This document shows positions 47,433 to 55,798 of a stretch of DNA of 64,000 nucleotides, one piece after another. The notes beneath the pieces were generated by a model. That model was not told the origin of the DNA. It ran no database searches and worked only from the letters and a program-made list of their open reading frames with translations. How positions within the stretch are numbered: position 1 is the stretch's first letter; every line of letters begins with the position of its first letter. Source of the DNA: JALQUL01 sp964556425 (GTDB taxonomy: Bacteria; Pseudomonadota; Gammaproteobacteria; Burkholderiales; Burkholderiaceae_C); NCBI GenBank assembly GCA_964556425.1, contig CAZKWC010000003.1, positions 1-64,000 on the forward strand, read 5' to 3'. The position numbers were made by a program, and so were the translations under genes.

Positions 47433-48041
47433 TTATGGCTTAACAGTTGCACCTGTTGCAACAGATGCACTTTCAACTGGCGTTGCAGGCTTTTGCTTCA
47501 CAATCATTTGAAAATTTGCAACTTGACGCTGATCACGTTGATTGAGATTGGTTGTGGCAGCCACAATCTCTACCAATTCAGGCGTTTCTAACCATGGACT
47601 TCGGGTATCTAAATTGGTTAATAACTCAGAAATACGTTGATTAGATTGAGCTACACCAGCCAAAGTGATTTTACGTCCATCTTGCTTAATTGATGTCAAA
47701 TACATACCTTCGGGAATAAGTCTGGTAAATTCAGCTAACAAATGAACAGGTAAATTTCTGTCGGCTTGCAAGTCCTCTACTGCTTTTTTACGCGCTTTTA
47801 ATGCAAGAATTTCCGCCTCTAAAGTAGCCACTTGTTTAATTTCAACATCTAACTTTTTAATTTCTTCTGTTAATAACTGATTTCTGTAATTTTGGGACTC
47901 AATACTCATTTGAGTATAAGAAATCCAACCATAAGTTAAGCCCGCACCTAAAAAAGCAAATAAAACCATAGTGTTACGAAAATCAACTTTGCGCTTTTCT
48001 CTGGCAATTTCACGGTGAGGTAATAAATTGAGTAATATCAT
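47433..48041 (-). CDS. pilN: PilN, type IV pilus inner-membrane alignment protein
   Basis: 202-residue partner of PilO. The N-terminus carries the conserved INLLP-like motif (ILLNLLPHRE) that docks into PilM. A TM helix at about 25-42 is followed by a coiled coil and periplasmic domain. The C-terminus is Val/Thr/Ala-rich. It overlaps pilM by 4 bp. Confidence 0.95.
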   Translation of the reverse strand: MILLNLLPHREIAREKRKVDFRNTMVLFAFLGAGLTYGWISYTQMSIESQNYRNQLLTEEIKKLDVEIKQVATLEAEILALKARKKAVEDLQADRNLPVHLLAEFTRLIPEGMYLTSIKQDGRKITLAGVAQSNQRISELLTNLDTRSPWLETPELVEIVAATTNLNQRDQRQVANFQMIVKQKPATPVESASVATGATVKP

Positions 48042-49132
48042 GCCAAGAACCTCCGCATAGCAAGACCAGCTGCAAAATGATAAGCAGGAGCTTCTCTGCG
48101 CAAACGTTTGTTAATTTGTTCTGACTTGATTGTCATGCCTTCAAATGGACTGGCTAGTTCACAAGCAATTCCTGTTTGCGAACTTACAGCACGAGATAAA
48201 CCTGTAATACAAGAGCCACCACCAGATAAAACAATTTTACTAATCCTTTGACGACCAGAGGCGGAATGGAAAAATTGAACTCCTCTTTCGATCTCAAGAG
48301 CAGTATTGGCCAAATAAGGAGCAATCACACTCGACTCATAACCCGCTGGTAGATCACGACTTCGTTTTTTTCTTTCTGCATCAGTGGCGCTTAAACCATA
48401 ATGAGACTCAATTAAATTAGTGAGTTGTGAGCCCCCAAAATTCAAATCTCTATCGAAAATTAACATTCCATTTTGGTAAACTTGTAAACTAGTAGATACA
48501 GAACCCATTTTTAAATTAGCAACCAACGGGCCATCTTGTGTACCAAACTCATTAGTAGAGTGATTTTCTGGACACACCATTCTGGCACGCACAAAAGCAC
48601 CAACTTCTAAAATGGCTACTTTTAAACCCGCTGCTTCAGCAATAGTTTGCCATTCTTCAACTTTGTCTTTGCGTGCCGCTGCTACCAAAACCTCCACCTC
48701 TCCTGTTCCTATTACAGGATTGAGTTTGACATAATCAATATTTACTTCATCTAGGGCCCAAGGTAAATAAGAGGAGATTTCGGATTCAACTTGTGCCTCA
48801 AAATCGTTATCATTTAAATCGGCTTGAATATTGACTGTTTTAGTTACTACAGCAGATGCAGGTAAAGCCATGACAACGTTTTTTGTTTTTGCACCACTTT
48901 GGGTCACAGCTCTTTTTACCGAATTAGCAACTTCGACCATTTTTTCTACTGAATCGCCCATAATCCAGCCAGGCTGCAGTCTTTCACTCCCACAATGAGC
49001 TAGCACAAACTGGCCAGACATACCCCGTTCAAGACCTACTACCCTAACTACAGACGAGCCTATATCAAGGCCCAACATTGCAACTGGCCGATTCTGGGTT
49101 ATAGATGAAAAAACATTTGAAAGGAAAGACAA
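48038..49132 (-). CDS. pilM: PilM, actin-like type IV pilus assembly ATPase
   Basis: 364-residue cytoplasmic FtsA/actin-fold protein. LGLDIGSSVVRVV (phosphate 1) is near residue 20, VNIDYVKLNP lies mid-domain, and KIVLSGGGSCITGL (adenosine motif) is near 300. It binds ATP and the PilN N-terminus to organise the PilMNOP platform. It is the first gene of pilMNOPQ-aroKB, divergent from mrcA across 401 bp. Confidence 0.96.
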   Translation of the reverse strand: MSFLSNVFSSITQNRPVAMLGLDIGSSVVRVVGLERGMSGQFVLAHCGSERLQPGWIMGDSVEKMVEVANSVKRAVTQSGAKTKNVVMALPASAVVTKTVNIQADLNDNDFEAQVESEISSYLPWALDEVNIDYVKLNPVIGTGEVEVLVAAARKDKVEEWQTIAEAAGLKVAILEVGAFVRARMVCPENHSTNEFGTQDGPLVANLKMGSVSTSLQVYQNGMLIFDRDLNFGGSQLTNLIESHYGLSATDAERKKRSRDLPAGYESSVIAPYLANTALEIERGVQFFHSASGRQRISKIVLSGGGSCITGLSRAVSSQTGIACELASPFEGMTIKSEQINKRLRREAPAYHFAAGLAMRRFLA

Positions 49133-49533
49133 AACAAATCCCCTACGTATGCATAAATTAAGAAGTTACTATCTAAAGATTACCAATTACGTAATAAGTC
49201 AGATACTATAACTTATAAAAAAAGGCAAAATCATAATTACGCCTGCTGATGAATATAAAGATTCCTTATAGTATCTCGCAACAAATGCCTAACAACAACA
49301 ATTTGTTGCTTGAAATGATGAAGTATTTTTGTTTTTTTCAAAAATTTAGACTCTAATAATTGCCAATGTTTAGATAATTCAATTTTTTCAAGAATTTTTG
49401 CTATTTTCTTTTAAGATTGTCATCGCTATACAATAGACAACGTTTTTAACGAATCGGTCGGCCTAAGAGTTTTTCTCTTTCAATTTTACAACTCGAAAGT
49501 GCTCTGCACTTTTCAACAACATCTACATATAAC
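49133..49533. promoter_or_regulatory. Divergent region between pilM and mrcA
   Basis: About 400 bp, AT-rich, separating divergent genes in the usual proteobacterial arrangement. Near mrcA are two small hairpins: AAGAG/CTCTT at 49475-49489 and AAAGTGC/GCACTTT at 49496-49512. A TATACAAT element about 100 bp before mrcA looks like a -10, but its -35 is weak. No Shine-Dalgarno precedes the mrcA GTG. No coding frame. Confidence 0.45.
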
Positions 49534-51864
49534 GTGGTTAAAAAAATCATATTTGGTTTATTAAGCTTGATTGCCGCACTGGTATTGGCCATCATGCTTG
49601 TGATTGGTATCTCGATTGCACTTATCTACCCCACATTGCCCGATGTGTCAGAACTAACCGACTATAGACCGAAGTTACCTCTTAGAATTTACGCTGAAAA
49701 CAACAGCTTAATTGGGGAGTTTGGCGAGGAAAGAAGAAAATTTGTACCTATTAGTGAAATCCCAGTCATTATGAAACAAGCTATTTTGTCGATTGAGGAC
49801 TCGAATTTTTATTCTCATGGAGGAATTGACTTAAAAGGTGTACTCAGAGCTGGACTAGCCAACTTAAGTAGCTCTAGCAGGCAAGGAGCCTCTACCATCA
49901 CCATGCAAGTTGCAAGGAATGTCTATTTATCAAATGAACAAACCTATTCTCGTAAAATTTACGAAATGATGCTGACCTTTAAATTAGAAAAATCATTAAG
50001 CAAAGATCAAATTCTTGAAGTTTATATGAATCAAATCTACTTAGGTGAAAAGGCATACGGCTTTGCTGCTGCCGCCGAAACCTATTTTGGTAAGTCAATT
50101 GGCCAAATTACTATAGCCGAAGCGGCCATGTTAGCGGGGCTCCCTAAAGCACCTTCAAAATACAATCCAATCGTTAATCGTGAAAGAGCCACTGTCAGAC
50201 AACAATATATTATTGAAAGAATGTTGGAACTGGGTTACATCACGCCAGCGCAAGCCGAAGAAGCAAAATCAGAAGTATTGACGCTTAAACATCGGAATCA
50301 ATTTCTTAACGTGCAGGCCGATTATGTTGCAGAAATGGCTAGGCAGCTCATTTACGCCCAATACGGCGAACTTACCTACACTAGAGGTATTAATGTTTAT
50401 ACCACGCTAAATGATGAGCTACAAAATACGGCCTATCAGTCATTAAGGCAAGGCATTATTGATTACGAAAGACGCCAGATTTATCGAGGCCCTGAAAAGT
50501 TTATTGAACTAGGCAACACTCAAAAAGAAATTGAAGACACACTTGATGATGCCTTTAATGAATTTTCTAATAATGATGACATTTTAGTGGCTGTTGTACT
50601 TGACGTGAATCCTCAAAAAATTCAAGCTGTACTTAACTCTGGTGAACACATAGAAATTACCGCAGAAGGACTTAAACCAGTTCAATCGGGTCTTGCAAAA
50701 TCAGCTCCAGCAAAACAAAAAATTACGCGTGGAGCAGTTATTCGAGTTCGTAAAAATATCAAAGGCAATTGGGAAGCTACTCAATTACCAGAAGTAGAAG
50801 GGGCTTTTGTTGCCGTAGATCCTAAAACGGGTGGAATAAAAGCCTTAGTAGGAGGTTTTGACTTTGATAAAAACAAATTTAATCATGTCACACAGGCGTG
50901 GCGCCAACCGGGCTCAAGTTTTAAGCCTTTTATTTATTCAGCCTCACTTGAAAAAGGACTCACTCCCGCAACTCTCATTAATGACAGTGAATTGTTTTTC
51001 TCTGCAGCTCAAACTGGAGGTCAAGCTTGGGAGCCCAAAAATTATGACGGCAGTTTTGATGGGCCCATGACCATGAGAACGGCACTTGCCAAATCAAAAA
51101 ATATGGTTTCGATTCGTATTTTACAAGAAATCCAGCCACAATTTGCTCAGGATTGGATTACAAGATTTGGTTTTGATGCAAGCAGACATCCACCCTATCT
51201 TACAATGGCTTTAGGCGCAGGTTCCGTTACACCACTTCAAATGGCAAGTGCCTATTCTGTTTTTGCAAACGGCGGACACTTTTTAAAACCTTACCTTATT
51301 ACCAAAATTACCGACCAAAAAGGTAATGTGCTAATTGAGACTAAAAAACCACAACTTGATGATACTAATTTGGTAATAGAACCAAGAAATGCTTTTGTGA
51401 CCACTAGTCTTTTACAAGAAGTGACGGTTAGAGGTACTGCCGCCAAGGCAGCAGCTCAACTCAAACGCACCGACATATATGGAAAAACGGGGACTACCAA
51501 TGATGCAATTGATGCATGGTTTGCCGGCTACCATCCATCCTTAGTGGCTGTGGTTTGGATGGGCTATGACACCCCTAGAAATATGGGATCCCGAGAAACT
51601 GGAGGGGGATTGAGCTTACCAATTTGGATACGTTTTATGGATGTAGCACTTAAAAACACACCTATTGAAGAACCATTGCCACCTACAGGCATTATCCAAG
51701 TCGGTAACGAATGGTATTTTGAAGAATTTGGTCCTGGTAAAGGAATGACTAACTTAAAATCTGCCAATGCTAATAGTGAAGCAGAAAGTGATAGAGCTGG
51801 TAGCTCGCCACTCAATCCTTCATCAGACGAAAAGAAAAGTATCTTAGATTTGTTCCTTAACTAA
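49534..51864 (+). CDS. mrcA: Penicillin-binding protein 1A, bifunctional transglycosylase/transpeptidase
   Basis: 776-residue peptidoglycan synthase. N-terminal TM helix about 5-30. GT51 transglycosylase with catalytic Glu in SIEDSNFYSHGG (about 87), GASTITMQVARN and YLGEKAYGFAAAAETYFGK. An OB-like insert precedes the transpeptidase with SxxK in PGSSFKPFIY, SKN in KSKNMVSIRI, and KTGTTNDAIDAWFAGY. The start is GTG at 49534 with no visible Shine-Dalgarno. Facing pilM is the standard neighbourhood for ponA/mrcA. Confidence 0.97.
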   Translation: MVKKIIFGLLSLIAALVLAIMLVIGISIALIYPTLPDVSELTDYRPKLPLRIYAENNSLIGEFGEERRKFVPISEIPVIMKQAILSIEDSNFYSHGGIDLKGVLRAGLANLSSSSRQGASTITMQVARNVYLSNEQTYSRKIYEMMLTFKLEKSLSKDQILEVYMNQIYLGEKAYGFAAAAETYFGKSIGQITIAEAAMLAGLPKAPSKYNPIVNRERATVRQQYIIERMLELGYITPAQAEEAKSEVLTLKHRNQFLNVQADYVAEMARQLIYAQYGELTYTRGINVYTTLNDELQNTAYQSLRQGIIDYERRQIYRGPEKFIELGNTQKEIEDTLDDAFNEFSNNDDILVAVVLDVNPQKIQAVLNSGEHIEITAEGLKPVQSGLAKSAPAKQKITRGAVIRVRKNIKGNWEATQLPEVEGAFVAVDPKTGGIKALVGGFDFDKNKFNHVTQAWRQPGSSFKPFIYSASLEKGLTPATLINDSELFFSAAQTGGQAWEPKNYDGSFDGPMTMRTALAKSKNMVSIRILQEIQPQFAQDWITRFGFDASRHPPYLTMALGAGSVTPLQMASAYSVFANGGHFLKPYLITKITDQKGNVLIETKKPQLDDTNLVIEPRNAFVTTSLLQEVTVRGTAAKAAAQLKRTDIYGKTGTTNDAIDAWFAGYHPSLVAVVWMGYDTPRNMGSRETGGGLSLPIWIRFMDVALKNTPIEEPLPPTGIIQVGNEWYFEEFGPGKGMTNLKSANANSEAESDRAGSSPLNPSSDEKKSILDLFLN

Positions 51865-51900
51865 ATATAAGTCAGCCATTTCTACGAGGTAAAACTATCG

Positions 51901-51948
51901 CCATAAACCAATATAAGCCTACATCATAAGATGCGTGCTGGTTTATGG
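51901..51948. repeat. Perfect 10-bp inverted repeat between mrcA and cyaY
   Basis: CCATAAACCA (51901-51910) and TGGTTTATGG (51939-51948) are exact reverse complements around 28 nt. The loop contains a smaller CATC-ATAA-GATG hairpin. It lies between converging genes, so termination in both directions is possible, though a T-rich stretch (51959-51975) starts only 10 bp after it on the plus side. Confidence 0.7.
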
Positions 51949-51966
51949 TAGGACTCTATTCATTTT

Positions 51967-52296
51967 TTATTTTTTGAACTCTAATGGCTGTCTTGCATGC
52001 AGACTAGCTTGTTCTGATAAATGAGAAAAAAACTCTCCTTGACCTTTTGTATCTTGCCAAGAATTATTTTGCCATTTATAGTGATAGCCACCGCTTTTAG
52101 CAGCCATCCAAACCTCATGCAATGGTTTTTGCAAATTAATCACAATTTGCGACCTATCTTGAAAGGTTACGGTTACCATAGAGCCTACACGTTGATTATC
52201 TAAATCAATGTCAAGTGCTTCATTAATTTGATCACACTGGGCCTCCACTGCTTTTAAAAGTGCTTCTGCTTGTGTTAAAAATTCTAAATCTGTCAT
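51967..52296 (-). CDS. cyaY: Frataxin homologue CyaY
   Basis: 109-residue iron-binding protein that modulates iron-sulfur cluster assembly by IscS/IscU. The acidic first helix, VTVTFQDRSQIVINLQKP, and EVWMAAKSGGYHYKW fit the frataxin fold. The ATG at 52296 is chosen because AGAGGA lies 7 nt upstream; an ATG at 52302 is too close to it. It converges with mrcA and its start codon is only 12 bp from that of lptM on the other strand. Confidence 0.94.
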   Translation of the reverse strand: MTDLEFLTQAEALLKAVEAQCDQINEALDIDLDNQRVGSMVTVTFQDRSQIVINLQKPLHEVWMAAKSGGYHYKWQNNSWQDTKGQGEFFSHLSEQASLHARQPLEFKK

Positions 52297-52308
52297 AAAC
52301 ATTCCTCT

Positions 52309-52488
52309 ATGAAAACTACTTTAAATCAACGAATTCGATTTTCTGCTTTGTTAGGTATTGTCCTAGTATTTGGTATCACCCTTTCTGCGTGTGGACAAAA
52401 AGGTGCTCTTTATTTAAGTGATAAAGCATCCAACAATACCCCAAAACAATCACAACAGGCTAGCTCGGCAACTTCTACTGCCAACTAA
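52309..52488 (+). CDS. lptM: LptM (YifL-type) small lipoprotein
   Basis: 59-residue lipoprotein read directly: a short charged N-terminus, a hydrophobic segment about 11-27, the lipobox LSAC with Cys at residue 28, then the diagnostic GQKGALYL and a Gln/Ser/Ala-rich tail. LptM helps the LptD translocon for lipopolysaccharide to oxidise correctly. The gene usually sits between cyaY and lysA; here lysA is absent and the sugar genes follow. No Shine-Dalgarno is visible because the upstream bases are the cyaY ribosome site on the other strand. A good terminator follows at 52610. Confidence 0.88.
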   Translation: MKTTLNQRIRFSALLGIVLVFGITLSACGQKGALYLSDKASNNTPKQSQQASSATSTAN

Positions 52489-52549
52489 ATATTGCTTAAT
52501 TAACCTTTATATTCAATCTGCAAGCATTAATTGATGTAAAAGTTATTTC

Positions 52550-52580
52550 AATCGTTTTGCGCTTCAAATGCAAAACGATT
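52550..52580. repeat. Perfect 11-bp inverted repeat downstream of lptM
   Basis: AATCGTTTTGC (52550-52560) and GCAAAACGATT (52570-52580) are exact reverse complements with a 9-nt loop. There is no T-tract, so it could be an RNA-stabilising hairpin or an operator. It lies between the lptM stop and its terminator. Confidence 0.7.
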
Positions 52581-52609
52581 TACTGAACCTAAGCCTAAAA
52601 AACCAACTC

Positions 52610-52640
52610 TGCCCTTTATAATAAGGGCAATTTTATTTTT
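52610..52640 (+). terminator. Intrinsic terminator after lptM
   Basis: TGCCCTT (52610-52616) pairs with AAGGGCA (52623-52629) around TATAAT, followed by ATTTTATTTTT. This has the form of a rho-independent terminator and separates lptM from gmd, which therefore needs its own promoter in 52641-52709. Confidence 0.85.
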
Positions 52641-52709
52641 CATAACGGATCAAGTGTTAAGAAGTTTTTAAGAGCTTTTGCACCAAACCACTCTACCTGA
52701 CTTAACTGA

Positions 52710-53744
52710 ATGAAAACTGCAATCATTACTGGAATCTCTGGCCAAGACGGCGCTTACTTGGCTGAACTATTACTCGCAAAAGGTTATAAAGTTTACGGCA
52801 CCTATCGCCGTACGAGTTCAGTTAATTTTTGGCGCATCGAAGAATTAGGCATTCAAAACCATCCGAATTTGCATTTAGTTGAATATGATTTGACCGATCT
52901 AGGTAGTAATTTAAGTTTGGTACAAAAAGTACAACCAGACGAAATCTACAATTTAGCTGCACAAAGTTTTGTGGGTGTTAGTTTTGACCAACCCACCACA
53001 ACTGCACAAATTACTGGTATTGGTGCATTAAATTTACTTGAAGCAATTCGTTTAGTTAACCCTAAAATTCGTTTTTACCAAGCCAGCACCTCCGAAATGT
53101 TTGGCAAAGTCCAAGCTATTCCGCAAATCGAAGAAACACCATTTTATCCTCGTAGCCCTTACGGCGTGGCAAAACTTTATGCCCATTGGATGACGGTTAA
53201 CTATCGTGAAAGCTACGATATATTTGGTTCAAGCGGTATTTTATTTAACCACGAAAGCCCATTGCGCGGTCGTGAATTCGTAACTCGTAAAATTACCGAT
53301 AGCGTGGCCAAAATCTCTTTAGGCCAACTCGACTGTGTTGAGTTAGGTAACCTTGATGCCAAACGTGACTGGGGCTTTGCTAAAGAGTATGTAGAAGGTA
53401 TGTGGCGTATGCTACAAGCCGAGAGCCCAGACACTTTTGTATTGGCTACTAACCGTACCGAAACTGTTCGTGACTTCGTTAAAATGGCATTTAAAGGTGC
53501 CAACATTGATGTTGAGTTTAAAGGTCAAGCCGAAAACGAAACGGCCATCAACACGGCTAACGGTAAAACTGTTATGAAAATTAACCCACGCTTTTACCGC
53601 CCAGCAGAAGTAGAGTTATTAATTGGTAACCCGGCTAAAGCCAAAGCTATTTTAGGCTGGGTACCCAAAACTACACTTGAAGAACTTTGCGGCATGATGG
53701 TGCAAGCCGATTTACGTCGTAATCAACAAGGATTCTCATTTTGA
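52710..53744 (+). CDS. gmd: GDP-mannose 4,6-dehydratase
   Basis: Converts GDP-mannose to GDP-4-keto-6-deoxymannose, precursor of GDP-rhamnose and GDP-fucose. Extended SDR enzyme of 344 residues: NADP site TGISGQDGAYLAELL at the N-terminus, YRRTSSVNFWRI, STSEMFGKVQ (catalytic Thr/Ser-Glu region about 127), YGVAK (catalytic Tyr-Lys, about 152), NHESPLRGREFVTRKI. It heads a plus-strand group with the reductase and two glycosyltransferases. No Shine-Dalgarno is evident before the ATG, so the mRNA may be leaderless. Confidence 0.96.
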   Translation: MKTAIITGISGQDGAYLAELLLAKGYKVYGTYRRTSSVNFWRIEELGIQNHPNLHLVEYDLTDLGSNLSLVQKVQPDEIYNLAAQSFVGVSFDQPTTTAQITGIGALNLLEAIRLVNPKIRFYQASTSEMFGKVQAIPQIEETPFYPRSPYGVAKLYAHWMTVNYRESYDIFGSSGILFNHESPLRGREFVTRKITDSVAKISLGQLDCVELGNLDAKRDWGFAKEYVEGMWRMLQAESPDTFVLATNRTETVRDFVKMAFKGANIDVEFKGQAENETAINTANGKTVMKINPRFYRPAEVELLIGNPAKAKAILGWVPKTTLEELCGMMVQADLRRNQQGFSF

Positions 53745-54610
53745 AAATTGCGTTAACAGGTGCTAAAGGGTTTACAGGTCAGCATTTTGCTTCTTTAGCT
53801 CGCAAATTCGAGCATGAAGTAGTAGCAATTGAGTCTGACTTGCAAGACCCGACGGCCCTTACAGCTGAATTTCAAAAACACGGTGAAAACGGTGTTTTTG
53901 ATGCAGTAGTTCATTTGGCCGCTATTAGCCACGTGGTTCACAACGATTTAAGCGCCTATTACAAGGTCAATGTAGCGGGTTCTGCACACCTTTTAGAGGC
54001 AGTGTTGGCAACAGGGCATGCCAGTAAAATTTTATTAGCCAGCAGTGCTAATATTTATGGCAACTGTGATGCCTCTCCCATCACCGAGAAGCAACTACCT
54101 GCACCAGTTAATCATTACGCAGTGAGTAAATTAGCCATGGAATACATGGCTAAAACTTATTCTGATAAATTACCCATAGTGGTGGCACGTCCCTTTAATT
54201 ACACTGGGCCAGGCCATGATAAAGCGTTTTTAATACCTAAATTGGTTCATCATTTTGTGACTCAAGCCAACCAAGTTTCATTGGGCAATTTGCATGTTAT
54301 GCGTGAGTTCAATGATGTCAGAATGGTGGCGCAATGTTATTTGGATTTAATCCAAAATGGCATAGCCAACGAGGCCTACAATATTTGCACGGGCCAAGCC
54401 TACTCCTTACAAACCGTCATTTCACAATTAGAACAACTCTCTGGACAAACCATAGAGGTAGTGGTGAACCCCGCTTTTGTAAGAGCCAACGAGGTTCACC
54501 GTTTATGTGGCGACCCTTCCAAATTATTAACCGCTAGTTCAGCCCTTGAACAATACACTTTATCTGACACTTTAAGTTGGATGTTAAAAGAGGCCATTGC
54601 GGCCAATTAA
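53741..54610 (+). CDS. rmd: GDP-6-deoxy-D-mannose reductase (Rmd-like)
   Basis: 289-residue SDR enzyme: TGAKGFTGQHFA at the N-terminus, HLAAISHV, LLASSANIYGN, YAVSK (catalytic Tyr-Lys near 127), ARPFNYTGPGH. It lacks features of GDP-fucose synthase, and its pairing with gmd indicates reduction to GDP-D-rhamnose. The start is TTG at 53741, overlapping the gmd TGA as TTGA, so it is probably translated by coupling. Function as Rmd is family plus context inference. Confidence 0.85.
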   Translation: MKIALTGAKGFTGQHFASLARKFEHEVVAIESDLQDPTALTAEFQKHGENGVFDAVVHLAAISHVVHNDLSAYYKVNVAGSAHLLEAVLATGHASKILLASSANIYGNCDASPITEKQLPAPVNHYAVSKLAMEYMAKTYSDKLPIVVARPFNYTGPGHDKAFLIPKLVHHFVTQANQVSLGNLHVMREFNDVRMVAQCYLDLIQNGIANEAYNICTGQAYSLQTVISQLEQLSGQTIEVVVNPAFVRANEVHRLCGDPSKLLTASSALEQYTLSDTLSWMLKEAIAAN

Positions 54611-54637
54611 TTTATATATTTTTTCAGAGCTTTGTTT

Positions 54638-55798
54638 ATGACCCATACTCATTTACCATTACGTGTGGGCATTGGTTGTACTGCACTTGCCAAAAGCAAA
54701 CGTAGTCAATATGCAGATGGTATTGCCATTTACACTGATGAATTATTAAAATTTTTGCCGCAAACACCCAACAATTTGCAGCTCGAAAAAGTGGTGTGTG
54801 GACAAAACCTCCAAGCCTTTTTGCCCACATCCCTTTCACTCTCACACTCTTATGAGTTGGCAAGTTTGTTAGCCGCTGTATCTGACCTACCTTTTAAAGG
54901 CAGCCAACTTTTAGAGCAGCAAATCGATTTATTTCATTCGACTGATCACTATATTCCTAAGTTAAAAAATACACCCGTAATTGCTACTATTCATGATGTG
55001 ATTGGGCAAAAACATCCTGAATGGGTAAACCCACAATTACGCACTGCCAAAAATGCTTTGTTTAAAAAAACAGCACTCTGGGCCGATCATATTATTACGA
55101 TTTCTGAGTTTTCTAAAAAAGACATTACTGAAGTTTTAAATATTCCAGCCGACAAAATTAGTGTGGTGGCGCAAGGTGTTAATCCAGAATTTTTTAATCT
55201 AGTTGCTCCAGAACAAAAAGAATTAATCCTTCAAAAATATAATTTAGAAAGTGGTTTTTTTGTGATGGTGGGCACTTTACAGCCTCGTAAAAATATTATT
55301 AAGGCAATTGAGGCCCATCATTTATTACCTGAAATGATAAAGAGAAAACATCCTTTAGTCGTTATTGGCCAAGAGGGTAGTCGCACCGAAGAACTCAAAA
55401 AAGCATTGTTACAACATGAGGCTTTAGGTTTTGGTCGATGGTTGCAATATGTGCCCAGAACCAATTTATTTGCTTTATTACAATCTGCCCAAGCATTGTT
55501 ATTTCCATCACTTTACGAAGGATTTGGATTACCCGTATTAGAAGGATTTGCCAGTCAAATTCCAGTGATTGCATCCAATACCACCTCTATTCCAGAGGTT
55601 GCGCAAGATGCCGCATTTTTAGTTAATCCATTAAGCTCTGATGAAATAAGTCAAGCCATGACGGAATCGTTAAGGCAAAATAATGCAGCAAAAATTCAAG
55701 CAGGTTTAAAACTAGCTAAGCAATTTTCTTGGTTAGCTACAGCAGAAAAAACTGCCCAAATATACCAAACCGTGACCTCTCATCCTAGGCCTTTATGA
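54638..55798 (+). CDS. Glycosyltransferase family 4 (possible rhamnosyltransferase)
   Basis: 386-residue GT-B fold enzyme. N-terminal acceptor half with GIAIYTDELL, and a nucleotide-sugar half with VGTLQPRKN (about 215) and the EX7E motif in YEGFGLPVLEGF (about 300). The ATG at 54638 has AGAG upstream; a TTG six bases earlier is possible. Position after gmd-rmd suggests GDP-D-rhamnose or GDP-mannose as donor, in the manner of WbpY in Pseudomonas A-band synthesis, but this is not shown by sequence alone. Confidence 0.82.
   Translation: MTHTHLPLRVGIGCTALAKSKRSQYADGIAIYTDELLKFLPQTPNNLQLEKVVCGQNLQAFLPTSLSLSHSYELASLLAAVSDLPFKGSQLLEQQIDLFHSTDHYIPKLKNTPVIATIHDVIGQKHPEWVNPQLRTAKNALFKKTALWADHIITISEFSKKDITEVLNIPADKISVVAQGVNPEFFNLVAPEQKELILQKYNLESGFFVMVGTLQPRKNIIKAIEAHHLLPEMIKRKHPLVVIGQEGSRTEELKKALLQHEALGFGRWLQYVPRTNLFALLQSAQALLFPSLYEGFGLPVLEGFASQIPVIASNTTSIPEVAQDAAFLVNPLSSDEISQAMTESLRQNNAAKIQAGLKLAKQFSWLATAEKTAQIYQTVTSHPRPL

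Noticed and set aside
51564..51815. Minus-strand 83-codon frame opposite the end of mrcA
   Set aside because: It lies fully inside the PBP1A coding sequence and shows no recognisable protein features.
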